Shown here: piece by piece, positions 17,528 through 26,692 of the stretch
Layout: the number at the start of each line of letters is the position of its first letter
Numbering within the stretch: position 1 is the stretch's first letter
Source of the DNA: JAJTHJ01 sp046316025
GTDB taxonomy: Bacteria; Pseudomonadota; Gammaproteobacteria; Burkholderiales; Burkholderiaceae_F
Assembly: GCA_046316025.1 (NCBI GenBank)
Contig: JBKCXU010000095.1
Location: forward strand, 1 to 44,096
Direction of reading: 5' to 3'
Length of the DNA stretch: 44,096 nucleotides
The notes under the pieces: generated by a model
Databases searched by the model: none
The model's input: only the letters and a program-made list of their open reading frames with translations
Told to the model about the DNA's origin: nothing
Translations under genes and position numbers: made by a program

Positions 17528-19345
17528 GTGGTTTCCAAGACGCGACGCGCATTGACGCAAAGCCTGCTGGCGCTGCCAGTGGCCAACGCCGCTGCCCAAC
17601 CCACCGCCCCGGCACCGCGCGAGAAAGTGCTGCGGTATGCGTTTCGCGTCGCGGAGACGGGGTTCGATCCGGCCCAGGTCAACGACTTTTACTCTTCGAC
17701 GGTCTGCGCGAACATTTTCGAAGCGCCGCTGACCTACGACTTTCTGGCCCGGCCGGCCAAGATCGTGCCCAACACCGCGGCCGCGCTGCCCGAGGTCGCG
17801 CCCGACTACACGTCGCTGCGGGTGCGCATTCGACCCGGCACTTACTTCCAGGATCACCCGGCCTTTAAGGGACAGAAGCGTGAGCTGACGGCGCACGACT
17901 ACGTGTACTCGATCAAGCGCATTTACGACCCCAAGCTCAAAAGCCCGCGCGTGTATCTGCTGGAGTCGAGCGGCGTGCTCGGCATGCCGGCGATTCGGGC
18001 TGCGGCGCTGAAGGGTGCGAAGTTCGACTACGACAGCGAGGTCGAGGGCGTGCGTGCGCTGGACCGTTACACCTTCGAGCTGCGCTTCGGCCAGCCCAAC
18101 CCGCGCTTCTATCAGTATCTGGCCGACAACTCGTTCTTGGGCGCGGTTGCGCGTGAAGTCTGCGAGAGCTACGACGAGAAAACGCTGATGGCGCACCCGA
18201 TCGGCACCGGGCCGTTCCGGCTGGCGTCCTACCGCCGCTCGTCGCGCAACGTGCTCGAGCGCAACCCCGGCTACCGCGACGACCGCTACGACTCGCAGCC
18301 GGAACAGGACGACCCCGCGGTACGCGAAGTCGCCCAAGCTCTGGCCGGCCGGCAACTGCCGATGATCGACCGGGTCGAGGTCTACATCGTCGAAGAAAAC
18401 CAGCCGCGCTGGCTGGCCTTCCTTAACGCCGAGCACGATCTGATCGACGAACTGCCGTACGACCTGGCACCGCTGATCATCCCCAACGGCCGCCTCGCGC
18501 CCAACCTGGTGCGCCAAGGCATCCAGATGGAACGCAGCCCGCGCGCCAACGTGGACATGGCGCTCTTCAACATGGAGCACCCCTTGGTCGGCGGCTACTC
18601 GGCCGACAAGGTGGCGCTGCGCCGCGCGATTGGGCTCGCGTACCAACTGGATGCGGAAATCCAGAACGTGCGCAAAGGCCAGTCGATTCCCGCGCAGTCG
18701 CCGGTGGCACCGTCCGTCACCGGCTACGACCCGGGCTTCCGCAGCGAGATGAGCGAGCAGAACCGCGCGCGGGCCAAGGCGCTGCTCGACACCTATGGCT
18801 ATGTCGACCGCGACGGCGACGGCTGGCGCGAGCAGCCCGATGGCTCACCGCTGCTGTTGCAGATCGCCACTCAGCCCGATCAGTTGTGGCGCCAGCTCGA
18901 CGAGGTATGGAAAAAGAGTCTCGACTCCATCGGCATCCGGGTCCAGTTCAAGCCCGCCAAGTGGCCTGAGAACCTGCAAAACTCGCGTGCCGGCAAGCTG
19001 ATGATGTGGCGCGTCGGCTGGGTCGCCGCACAACCCGATGGCGACACGTTTCTCGCTCTCGGCTACAGCATCAACAAGGGGCAGGCCAACCACGCGCGCT
19101 TCAGCCTGCCGGAGTTCGACCGGCTGTACGCCCGCCAGCGCGAACTCCCCGACGGCCCCGAACGCGAAGCACTGTTCCTTGAAGCCAAGCGCCTGTTTGC
19201 CGCGTATGCGCCGTACAAGTTCCTCGGCCACCGGATGGAGACCGCAATCTGGCACCCGTGGCTGATCGGCTACCGGCGCCATCCGTTCATGCGCGACTTC
19301 TGGAAGTACGTGGACATCGACCTCGACCGGCTGGCCAAGGCATGA
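17528..19345 (+). CDS. ABC substrate-binding protein 1 (family 5, YejA-like)
   Basis: This is a periplasmic receptor expected to deliver peptides or similar solutes to the divergently encoded permeases. It is a family 5 (SBP_bac_5) protein of about 605 residues: KVLRYAF and ETGFDPAQVNDFYSS near the start, AHPIGTGPFRLASYRRSSR in the middle, and YGYVDRDGDGWREQPDG, an Asp-rich loop shared by all three paralogues. The signal peptide contains TRRALTQSLLALPVANAAAQ with two adjacent Arg residues, so Tat export is possible. There is no lipobox Cys. Start choice is uncertain: GTG at 17528 is favoured because the signal peptide begins there, while an in-frame TTG at 17510 adds six residues. Its stop overlaps the ATG of the next gene. 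Confidence 0.9.
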   Translation: MVSKTRRALTQSLLALPVANAAAQPTAPAPREKVLRYAFRVAETGFDPAQVNDFYSSTVCANIFEAPLTYDFLARPAKIVPNTAAALPEVAPDYTSLRVRIRPGTYFQDHPAFKGQKRELTAHDYVYSIKRIYDPKLKSPRVYLLESSGVLGMPAIRAAALKGAKFDYDSEVEGVRALDRYTFELRFGQPNPRFYQYLADNSFLGAVAREVCESYDEKTLMAHPIGTGPFRLASYRRSSRNVLERNPGYRDDRYDSQPEQDDPAVREVAQALAGRQLPMIDRVEVYIVEENQPRWLAFLNAEHDLIDELPYDLAPLIIPNGRLAPNLVRQGIQMERSPRANVDMALFNMEHPLVGGYSADKVALRRAIGLAYQLDAEIQNVRKGQSIPAQSPVAPSVTGYDPGFRSEMSEQNRARAKALLDTYGYVDRDGDGWREQPDGSPLLLQIATQPDQLWRQLDEVWKKSLDSIGIRVQFKPAKWPENLQNSRAGKLMMWRVGWVAAQPDGDTFLALGYSINKGQANHARFSLPEFDRLYARQRELPDGPEREALFLEAKRLFAAYAPYKFLGHRMETAIWHPWLIGYRRHPFMRDFWKYVDIDLDRLAKA

Positions 19346-21183
19346 GGCATCGCTTCGACCGCCAGCGCCGCAGCGCGCTCGGGGCGCTCGCCGGCGCGCC
19401 GCTGCTGGCGGCGGCGGGGATGCCTGCGGTGGCAGCCGACGCCGCAGGTGCCAAGGTGTTGCGCTACGCGTTCGACAACAGCGAAAACGGCTTCGACCCG
19501 GCCCAGATCAGCGACCTGTATTCGCGCATCGTCACCGCGCACATCTTCGAGGGGCTGTACGGCTACGACTATCTGGCGCGGCCGTACAAGATCAAGCCGG
19601 TCACGGCCGTGGCGATGCCGGAGGTGTCCGACGACTTTCGCGTCTGGACGATCCGCGTCAAGCCCGGCATCTACTTTCAGGACGACGCGGTCTTCAAGGG
19701 CCGGCCGCGCGAGCTGGTGGCGCAGGACTACGTGTACGCGATCAAGCGTTTTGCCGATCCGCGCTGGAAGTCGCCGGCCTACGCCAGCATTGCCGACCTG
19801 CACATCCTCGGACTCGCACAACTGCGCGAAGAGGTGACCAAAGGCGGCCAGCCGTTCGACTACGACCGCGAGATCGAGGGCATGCGCGCGCTCGACGCCC
19901 ACACGATCCAGTTCCGGCTGGAGCGGCCCTCGCCGCGCTTGCTGGTGCAGACGCTGGCCACGCCCGACCTGTGGGGCGCAGTCGCGCGCGAAGTGGTCGA
20001 GGCCTATGGCGACAAGATCATGGAGCACCCGGTCGGCACCGGGCCGTTCCGTCTGGCCGACTGGCGGCGCTCGGCCAAGATCGTGCTCGAGCGCAACCCA
20101 AGCTACCGCGAGGTGTGGTACGAGGCCGAACCAAACGCCGACGATGCCGAAGGCCAGGCGCTCGCCGCGCGCTTTGCGGGCCGGCGGCTGCCGATGGTCG
20201 ATCGGGTGGAGATTTCGATCATCGAGGAGCAACAACCCCGTTGGCTGTCCTTCGTCAACATGCAGCAGGACTTTCTGGAGCGTCTGCCGTTCGAGTTCAT
20301 CGAACTGGCCGCACCCAATGGCAGGCTGGCGCCCAACCTTGCGCGGCGCGGCATGCAGATGCAGCGCACGCTCAACGCCGATCGCTTCTACACCTTCTTC
20401 AACATGGACGACCCGGTGGTGGGTGGTATGACGCCGGAGAAGATCGCGCTGCGCCGGGCGATCGGACTCGCCTTCGACATCGACCAGGAGATCCGGCTGT
20501 ATTGGCGGGGGCAGGCGATTCCGGCGCACGCCACCGTACTGCCGCACACGTCGGGCTACGACCCGGCGTTTCGCACCGAAGACAGCAGCTACAACCTGGC
20601 GCGCGCCAAGGCCCTGCTCGATATGTACGGCTATGTCGACCGTGACGGCGACGGTTGGCGCGAGCAGCCCGACGGCTCACCGCTGGCGCTCGAGTGGTCG
20701 ACCTCCCCCGACCAGCGCTCGCGCAAGCGCGACGAACTGCGGCGCAAGGACATGAGCAAGCTCGGCATCCGGGTGGTGTTCAAGCCCGCGCAGTTCCAGG
20801 AGAACCTGAAAAACGCCCGCGCCGGCAAGCTGATGATGTGGACGTCGGGCAACTCAGCGGCCTCGCCCGACGGCCAGCCGGGGCTCGACCAGGGCGCAAC
20901 GATCCACTTCGGCGGCCAGAATCTGGCGCGCTTCACGTACCCGCGCTTCGACGAGATCTACACCCGGATGCGCGAAATCCCCGACGGCCCGGAACGCGAA
21001 CAACTGTTCCGCGAGGCCAAGCGCATCCTCGCCGTGTATGCGCCATACAAGGTGCAAATTCACCGCATCCTCACCGACCTCGCCTGGCCGTGGCTGATCG
21101 GCTACCGCCGGCCGCTGTTCACGCAGGTGTGGTGGCCCTACGTGGACATCGACACCGCGCTGCGGGACAAGACGCTCGGATGA
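19342..21183 (+). CDS. ABC substrate-binding protein 2 (family 5, YejA-like)
   Basis: This is the second of three tandem paralogous periplasmic receptors, 613 residues. It shares ENGFDPAQISDLYSRIVTAH, HPVGTGPFRLADWRRSAK and YGYVDRDGDGWREQPDGSPL with its neighbours. The signal peptide (RQRRSALGALAGAPLLAAAG) has a twin-arginine-like start and ends near VAAD. The start is the ATG at 19342-19344, overlapping the upstream stop; a longer frame from 19258 is antisense-like extension inside gene 1. Between the paralogues, residues in the putative ligand cleft differ (for example TLNADRFYTFFNMDD here against SPRANVDMALFNMEH in gene 1), which suggests different ligands or affinities. That last point is inference. 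Confidence 0.92.
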   Translation: MRHRFDRQRRSALGALAGAPLLAAAGMPAVAADAAGAKVLRYAFDNSENGFDPAQISDLYSRIVTAHIFEGLYGYDYLARPYKIKPVTAVAMPEVSDDFRVWTIRVKPGIYFQDDAVFKGRPRELVAQDYVYAIKRFADPRWKSPAYASIADLHILGLAQLREEVTKGGQPFDYDREIEGMRALDAHTIQFRLERPSPRLLVQTLATPDLWGAVAREVVEAYGDKIMEHPVGTGPFRLADWRRSAKIVLERNPSYREVWYEAEPNADDAEGQALAARFAGRRLPMVDRVEISIIEEQQPRWLSFVNMQQDFLERLPFEFIELAAPNGRLAPNLARRGMQMQRTLNADRFYTFFNMDDPVVGGMTPEKIALRRAIGLAFDIDQEIRLYWRGQAIPAHATVLPHTSGYDPAFRTEDSSYNLARAKALLDMYGYVDRDGDGWREQPDGSPLALEWSTSPDQRSRKRDELRRKDMSKLGIRVVFKPAQFQENLKNARAGKLMMWTSGNSAASPDGQPGLDQGATIHFGGQNLARFTYPRFDEIYTRMREIPDGPEREQLFREAKRILAVYAPYKVQIHRILTDLAWPWLIGYRRPLFTQVWWPYVDIDTALRDKTLG

Positions 21184-22985
21184 AGCGGCGCGCCGCGCTG
21201 AAGGCCGCGGGCGCCCTGGCCACCGGTGCCGCGTGGCCGGCCACGCACGCCACAGCCGGCACGGCGCGCGTTCTGCGCTACGCATTTCAAATCGCCGAAA
21301 CCGGTTTCGACCCGGCGCAAATCAGCGACCTGTATTCGCGCTACGTGACCGCGCATATCTTCGATGCGCCGCTGGCCTACGACCACTTGGCACGCCCGTA
21401 CAAGCTGAAGCCATCGTTGGCCGCGGCGCTGCCCGACGTATCGGCCGACTTTCGCGTCTACACGATTCGATTCCGGCCAGGTATCTACTTCGCGGACGAT
21501 CCCGCCTTTCGCGGCCAGCGGCGGGAGCTGGTGGCGGCGGATTTCGCCTACTCGATCAAGCGCATCTACGACCCTCGTTGGAAGAGCCCTTCGTACTCGC
21601 TGCTGGCCGAAAACCGCATCCAGGGGCTGCAAGCATTGCGCGACGCCGCGTTGGCCGGACAGCCTTTCGACTACGACCGCCCGGTCGCCGGCCTGCAAGT
21701 GCTGGATCGCTACACACTGCGCGTTGAGCTGGACGTGCCGGCGCCCCGGTTCAACTACGTGCTGGCTGCGCCCGACGTCTGGGGCGCGGTAGCGCGTGAG
21801 GTGGTTGAGTTCTATGGCGACGAGGTCATGGCGCACCCGGTAGGCACCGGACCTTTCCGCCTCGCGGAATGGCGACGCTCTTCACGCATCGTGCTCGAGC
21901 GCAACCCCGGCTACCGGGAGCAGTTCTACGAGGCGGAACCGAACGCCGACGACGCCGACGGCCAGGCTGTCGCCCGCCGTCTGGCCGGACGCCGGCTGCC
22001 CATGCTCGATCGGGTGGAGATCTACATCGTCGAAGAAAACCAGCCGCGCTGGCTTGCGTTCCTCAATGGCGAGCACGATCTGCTCGATCGCGTACCACTG
22101 GACTTCGCCAACGTCGCCATCCCCGGCGGTCGGCTCGCACCCGGTCTGGCGCGTCAGGGGGTACAGATGTTCCGGGTGCTGGGGGCCGACGTCACGCTGA
22201 CCATTTACAACATGGACGATCCGGTCGTCGGCGGCTACAGCCCCGAGCGCGTGGCGCTGCGGCGGGCGCTTAATCTGGCGCTCGACGTGCCCGCGGAGAT
22301 CCGGCTCGTGCGGCGCGGACAGGCAGTGCCCGCGCAAACGATTGTGCCGCCACACACCTTTGGCTATCGGCCGGGCTTGCGTACCGAAATGGGTGAGCAC
22401 AGCCTGACCCGCGCCCGTGCGCTATTGGACCTGTTCGGCTACGTGGACCGCGACGGCGACGGCTGGCGCGAGCAACCGGATGGTTCGCCGATCACTTTGG
22501 AGATTTCGACTCAACCCGACCAGATCACGCGCCAGTTCGACGAACTGACGAAGAAGAACCTCGCCGCACTTGGCATCGGCGTGCGGTTCAAGGTGGCCAA
22601 GTGGCCGGAAAATCTCAAGGCGGTACGCGCCGGCAAGTTCATGCTGTGGTCGCTGGGCAGTACCGCGGCATCCCCCGATGGGCAGCAGTCGCTGGAGCGT
22701 GCCTACGGCAAGTCGATCGGTGCGCAGAACTACGCGCGCTTCAAGCGCGGGGACTTCGATGCGATCTACGAGCGGATGAAAGCCCTGCCCGACGACCCTT
22801 CGCGGCAGGCATTGTTCGACGAGGCCAACCGCATCTTCGTCGCCTATGCGCCATATCGTGTCCATGTGCATCGAATCATCACCGACCTGGCCTGGCCCTG
22901 GCTGATCGGCTATCGGCGTCCGACGGTGTGGAACCGCTTTTGGGAGTACCTGGACGTCGATCCGGCCCTGCGGCCCGCGGCATGA
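21180..22985 (+). CDS. ABC substrate-binding protein 3 (family 5, YejA-like)
   Basis: This is the third tandem receptor, 601 residues. It keeps ETGFDPAQISDLYSRYVTAH, HPVGTGPFRLAEWRRSSR and FGYVDRDGDGWREQPDGSP, and its C-terminus HRIITDLAWPWLIGYRRP matches gene 2 closely, so genes 2 and 3 look like the most recent duplication. The signal peptide begins MKRRAALKAAGALATGAAW, a good twin-arginine pattern (RRxxLK). The start is the ATG at 21180-21182 within an ATGA overlap with gene 2. The stop in turn overlaps the ATG of the hydrolase gene, so all four proteins are probably made from one message in coupled fashion. Confidence 0.92.
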   Translation: MKRRAALKAAGALATGAAWPATHATAGTARVLRYAFQIAETGFDPAQISDLYSRYVTAHIFDAPLAYDHLARPYKLKPSLAAALPDVSADFRVYTIRFRPGIYFADDPAFRGQRRELVAADFAYSIKRIYDPRWKSPSYSLLAENRIQGLQALRDAALAGQPFDYDRPVAGLQVLDRYTLRVELDVPAPRFNYVLAAPDVWGAVAREVVEFYGDEVMAHPVGTGPFRLAEWRRSSRIVLERNPGYREQFYEAEPNADDADGQAVARRLAGRRLPMLDRVEIYIVEENQPRWLAFLNGEHDLLDRVPLDFANVAIPGGRLAPGLARQGVQMFRVLGADVTLTIYNMDDPVVGGYSPERVALRRALNLALDVPAEIRLVRRGQAVPAQTIVPPHTFGYRPGLRTEMGEHSLTRARALLDLFGYVDRDGDGWREQPDGSPITLEISTQPDQITRQFDELTKKNLAALGIGVRFKVAKWPENLKAVRAGKFMLWSLGSTAASPDGQQSLERAYGKSIGAQNYARFKRGDFDAIYERMKALPDDPSRQALFDEANRIFVAYAPYRVHVHRIITDLAWPWLIGYRRPTVWNRFWEYLDVDPALRPAA

Positions 22986-23947
22986 GCCTCGCCGCACTGG
23001 TCCGGCTGTGGCTGCTGGTGCTGGTCGGCGCCGGCACGCTGCTGGCGTGGGCGTTGCTGCCGCAGGGCACACCGGCGTGGCTGCCGTGGCTGATCGGCCT
23101 CGTGGCGCCGCTGCCGGCGACCGGCCTGGTTCTGGCGATCGAGATGGTGGTCGGCGCCACCGTCGATCCACCCGCGCCGCCGCGCCCACTGGCCACCCTG
23201 CTGCGTGTGTGGTGGGTGGAGACGCTCGACTCCGCCGTGGTCTTCGGCGGGCGGCAGCCGTGGCGCGCGGGCTTTGCCGAGCCGCCGCTCGCGCGCGACC
23301 CCGCGCGGCCCGCGGTGCTGCTGATCCACGGCTACGTGTGCAACCGCGCGGTGTGGCGGCCGCTGCTGGCGAGCGGCAAGCTCGCCGGCTGCAACGTGGC
23401 GACGGTCAACCTGGAGCCGGTGTTCGGCTCCATCGACGCTTACGCCGCCGTCATCGACGCCGCCGTCGAACGGCTGCGCGCCGACAGCGGTGCAGCGCAG
23501 GTGGTGCTGGTCTGCCACAGCATGGGCGGGCTGGCGGCGCGCGCCTACCTCCGGCGCCATGGCGCGAGCGCCGTGGCGCGGGTGATCACGCTCGCCTCAC
23601 CGCACGCGGGCACGGTGGTCGGGCGCCTCGGCATCGGGCGCAACGCCAAGCAGATGGCGGTCGGTTCAGCCTGGTTGCGCGACTTGGCTGCCGGTGAGGA
23701 CGCCGCGCGGCGAGCGCTTTTTGTCTGCATCGGCACGCGCGACGACAATCTGGTCGTACCGCGAGCGAGCCCGCTGTTGCCGGGGGCGCGGCACGAGGTG
23801 ATCGACGATGTCGGCCACCTCGCGCTGCTCGCCGATCCGCGGGCGTGGGAGTCGATTGCCCGCTTCGTCGCCAGCCCCTCCCCCTTCAAGGGGGAGGTTG
23901 GGAGGGGGATGGGTTCCTCGAACGCGGCAACCCATCCCCACCCGTGA
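22982..23947 (+). CDS. Membrane-anchored alpha/beta hydrolase, lipase-like
   Basis: This is a predicted esterase or lipase attached to the inner membrane. The first ~60 residues hold two hydrophobic helices; the hydrolase domain begins with VLLIHGYVCNRAVW (oxyanion HGY at 116-118). The nucleophile is Ser180 in VCHSMGG, a CxSxG variant of the GxSxG elbow. The likely acid is an Asp in GTRDDNLVVP and the likely base His in DDVGHLALL. The active-site region resembles secreted triacylglycerol lipases and PGAP1-like proteins. The start ATG overlaps the stop of binding protein 3. The last ~24 residues (from SPSPFKGEVGRGMG) are encoded by a dispersed palindromic repeat and are probably a recent, non-functional tail. 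Substrate unknown. Confidence 0.87.
   Translation: MSLAALVRLWLLVLVGAGTLLAWALLPQGTPAWLPWLIGLVAPLPATGLVLAIEMVVGATVDPPAPPRPLATLLRVWWVETLDSAVVFGGRQPWRAGFAEPPLARDPARPAVLLIHGYVCNRAVWRPLLASGKLAGCNVATVNLEPVFGSIDAYAAVIDAAVERLRADSGAAQVVLVCHSMGGLAARAYLRRHGASAVARVITLASPHAGTVVGRLGIGRNAKQMAVGSAWLRDLAAGEDAARRALFVCIGTRDDNLVVPRASPLLPGARHEVIDDVGHLALLADPRAWESIARFVASPSPFKGEVGRGMGSSNAATHPHP
23875..23945. repeat. Palindromic repeat forming the 3' end of the hydrolase gene
   Basis: This is the same family as 15272-15371: CCCCTCCCCCTTCAAGGGGG, then GGGGATGGGTT and the mirrored AACCCATCCCCA. It lies within the coding frame and provides the final residues and almost reaches the stop at 23945-23947. A half copy (CCCCCTCGAAGGGGAGGGGA) follows at about 24019-24038. 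Confidence 0.8.
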
Positions 23948-24046
23948 CGTAGCCGCGCGCTGGCAGGCGCGCGTCGCTGCGGCGGCGCAAAGCATTCGCT
24001 TTGCGAAACCCCGCCTCTGCCCCCTCGAAGGGGAGGGGAGCAAACA

Positions 24047-26053
24047 TCAGAAGTGAATCCCCCGCATCAGATTCGCCATCGCGATCTGATCCGCGGTGGC
24101 CTTGCCCTTCTCGCCGGCCTTGGCGCCCTTGGCGGCATCGGAGTCCGGGAACATGCGGAACGTGGTGTTCATCGCGATCTGCGCGATCCGCGGCGCCACC
24201 GCGTGCAGCACCTGGCCGAACACGCCCAACCGCGTGGCGATGCGCACCGGCTTGTAGACGATCGCCTGCACGATCAGATCGGCCGCCTCGTCCGGCGCCA
24301 GTGTGGGCACGTTCTGGTACATCTTGGTCGGGGCGATCATCGGCGTGCGCACCAGCGGCATGTTGATCGTGGTGAAGGTCACCCCCAGGTCGATGTATTC
24401 GCTCGCCGCGCAGCGCGTCCAGGCATCGAGCGCCGCCTTGCTCGCCACGTAGGCGGAGAAGCGCGGCGCGTTGGTCAGCACGCCAATGGACGAGATGTTG
24501 ACCACGTGCCCCTTGCGCTTGTTGCTCATGTGCGGCAGCAAGCCCATGGTGACGCGCAGGCAGCCGAAGTAGTTCAACTGCATCGTCCGCTCGAAGTCGT
24601 GGAAGCGGTCGTAGCTGGACTCGATGCCGCGGCGGATCGAGCGGCCCGCGTTGTTGACGAGCACGTCCACGCCGCCATAAGTCTCCACCAGCCAGGCCAC
24701 CAGTTGGTCGCAGCTTTCCATGCTGGCCAGATCGGCCGAGAAGGTCACCACCGTGCCGCCGTTGGCGTTCTCGCCCAGTGCGTCTTCGATCTCGCGCTTG
24801 GCGGCGTCGAGCTTGTCCTGCTCGCGGCCGACGATCACGGTGATGGCACCCGCCTGCGCGATCTTGTGCGCCGCCGCCAGCCCGATGCCCGAGGAGCCGC
24901 CCGTCACCAGCGCAACCTTGCCGCGCACCTGGCCGGCGAGTGTGCGGTCGATGAACAAGTCCGGGTCGAGGTTGCGCTCCCAGTAATCCCACAGCCGGTA
25001 GGCGTAGTCCTCCAGCCGCGGGCATTCGATGCGCGTGCCCTTGAGCGCGGCGGTGGTTTCGCGGCAGTCGAAGCGGGTGGGGTAGTTGACGAAGGTGATG
25101 ATGTCGTCGGGCAGGCCAAGGTCCTTCATCACCGCGTTGCGGATGCGACGCACGGGTGTTAACGCCAGCATGCCTTTCTTGACGCTGTTGGGGATGAAGC
25201 CCAGCAACGCCGCATTGACGCGCAGCGAAAACTGCGGCGCGTGCGCGGCCCTGGCGAAGATGTTGAGGATGTCGCCGACGCGGTACGGCGTCGGATCCAC
25301 GAGGTGGAAGGCGCGTCCGTCGCCCTCCTTGGCGTGGGCGATGTGGTCGATCGCATCGACCACGAAGTCCACCGGCACGATGTTGATGCGCCCGCCTTCG
25401 ATGCCGACGGCCGGCATCCACGGCGGCAGCATCGCGCGCATCCGCTGGATCAGCTTGAAGAAGTAGTACGGGCCGTCGATCTTGTCCATCTCGCCCGTCT
25501 TGCTGTCGCCCACCACCAGGCCCGGCCGGTACACGCGCCACGCGCCCTTGCACTCGCGGCGGACGATCTTCTCCGAGTCGTGCTTGGTGGCGAAGTACGG
25601 GTGATCCAGCCCTTCGGCTTCGTCGAACATGTCTTCGCGGAACACGCCCTCGTACATGCCGGCCGCGGCAATCGAGGACACATGCTGGAAGATGCCGGCG
25701 CGGATCTCGTTGGCGAGCGCCACCGCGTTGCGCGTGCCGTCGATGTTGGCGGCGATCTGGCTCTCCGCATCGGCCTTCAGGTCGTAGACCGCGGCCAGGT
25801 GGTAGAAGTGATCGATCCGGCCGCCCAGCGCCTTGATCTGCGCCTTGGTCAAACCCAGCAGCGGTTTGGCGAGGTCACCGTAGACCGGCAACGCGCGCTT
25901 GTCCGTCACCCCCCAGGCGTCGAGCAGATCCGGCACCTTGTCCTTGCTCGATTCGCGGATCAAAAAGTGCACCACGGCGCCGCGCCGCGCCAGCAGCTTC
26001 TTGACCAGCCGCTTGCCGATGAATCCGGACGCGCCGGTGACAAAGTACTCCAT
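24047..26053 (-). CDS. Alcohol-forming fatty acyl-CoA/ACP reductase (two-domain SDR)
   Basis: This protein closely resembles the Marinobacter fatty acyl reductase (661 residues) that reduces fatty acyl-CoA through the aldehyde to fatty alcohol, a step of wax ester synthesis. The N-terminal half is an extended SDR with GASGFIG (7-13) and the YFATK active site (Tyr153, Lys157); it includes HVSSIAAAGMYEGVFREDMF and GIEGGRINIVPVDFVVDA. A linker (NYPTRFDCRETTAALKGT, then LWDYWERNLDPDLF) joins a classical SDR half with GGSSGIG (385-391), NNAG (467-470), Ser521, Tyr535 and Lys539. Length is 668. AGGAGGAG sits 6 nt before the ATG at 26051-26053. It diverges from the phasin gene. The architecture and long identical blocks make the family firm; acyl substrate and direction in this organism are inferred. 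Confidence 0.9.
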   Translation of the reverse strand: MEYFVTGASGFIGKRLVKKLLARRGAVVHFLIRESSKDKVPDLLDAWGVTDKRALPVYGDLAKPLLGLTKAQIKALGGRIDHFYHLAAVYDLKADAESQIAANIDGTRNAVALANEIRAGIFQHVSSIAAAGMYEGVFREDMFDEAEGLDHPYFATKHDSEKIVRRECKGAWRVYRPGLVVGDSKTGEMDKIDGPYYFFKLIQRMRAMLPPWMPAVGIEGGRINIVPVDFVVDAIDHIAHAKEGDGRAFHLVDPTPYRVGDILNIFARAAHAPQFSLRVNAALLGFIPNSVKKGMLALTPVRRIRNAVMKDLGLPDDIITFVNYPTRFDCRETTAALKGTRIECPRLEDYAYRLWDYWERNLDPDLFIDRTLAGQVRGKVALVTGGSSGIGLAAAHKIAQAGAITVIVGREQDKLDAAKREIEDALGENANGGTVVTFSADLASMESCDQLVAWLVETYGGVDVLVNNAGRSIRRGIESSYDRFHDFERTMQLNYFGCLRVTMGLLPHMSNKRKGHVVNISSIGVLTNAPRFSAYVASKAALDAWTRCAASEYIDLGVTFTTINMPLVRTPMIAPTKMYQNVPTLAPDEAADLIVQAIVYKPVRIATRLGVFGQVLHAVAPRIAQIAMNTTFRMFPDSDAAKGAKAGEKGKATADQIAMANLMRGIHF

Positions 26054-26182
26054 GGGGTGTCTCCTCCTATGCGGATGTGTTTAGAGAGTCGAAAGATCAT
26101 TCTAGGGCCTTTAGTTGGCGGCCTCTAGCGTCGCTGCCTAGACTTGTTCGGTCGTCATCCACTCCCCGCAAAAGGAAAGATC

Positions 26183-26659
26183 ATGGTCAGGAAACTCAAG
26201 GCGATGGCCGAGCACGGCAACAAGGACAGCCAACTGGCGGCCGCGGTCAAGGACTCTGCGCAGCAGATCTGGCTCGCCGGGCTGGGCGCCTTTGCCAAGG
26301 CGCAGGAAGAAGGCGGCAAGGTCTTCAACCTGCTGGTCAAGGAAGGCAACTCGATTCAAAAGCGCACGATGCGCATGACCGAAGACAAGGTCAACGAGGT
26401 CACCAACCGCGTGGTCAAGGCGGCCGACGACATCCAGAAGCAGGCCAATGGCACCTGGGACAAGCTGGAAGCCGTGTTCGAGCAGCGCGTCGAGCGCGCG
26501 CTGACCCGTCTGGGCGTGCCCACCAACAAGGAAATCGCCGCGCTGACCGCGCGCGTCGAAGAACTCACCGCGAGCGTGAACAAGCTGTCGGGCGCGAAGA
26601 AGCCGACCGTCAAGAAGGCTGCGGCCAAGCGGCCGGTACGGGCACGGAAAACGGCGTAA
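26183..26659 (+). CDS. Phasin-family polyhydroxyalkanoate granule protein (PhaF/PhaI-like)
   Basis: Phasins coat intracellular polyester granules and control their number and segregation. The 158-residue product has an amphipathic helical N-terminal part (QQIWLAGLGAFAKAQEEGGK, the family hallmark, then FNLLVKEGNSIQKRTMRMT), a likely coiled coil (EIAALTARVEELTASVNKL) and a basic Lys/Ala-rich tail (KKPTVKKAAAKRPVRARKTA) of the kind that binds DNA in PhaF. The start is the ATG at 26183-26185, with AAGGAAA 5-6 nt upstream; the frame extends to 26144 without support. It diverges from the acyl reductase across 129 bp and may share regulation with it. Confidence 0.88.
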   Translation: MVRKLKAMAEHGNKDSQLAAAVKDSAQQIWLAGLGAFAKAQEEGGKVFNLLVKEGNSIQKRTMRMTEDKVNEVTNRVVKAADDIQKQANGTWDKLEAVFEQRVERALTRLGVPTNKEIAALTARVEELTASVNKLSGAKKPTVKKAAAKRPVRARKTA

Positions 26660-26692
26660 GCAACTTGCGCTGCTCTGCCGTTAGCCCAGGTT

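Noticed and set aside
15410..18646. 1078-residue minus-strand open frame
   Set aside because: Only the 3' third (15410-16459) is a real permease; the rest is antisense to permease 1 in another frame and to binding protein 1. GC-rich codon bias keeps the opposite frames open.
24047..25553. 555-residue minus-strand frame inside the acyl reductase
   Set aside because: It is an alternative frame of the same strand, mostly Arg/Gly/Ala, and ends in a repeat; the reductase frame has all motifs.
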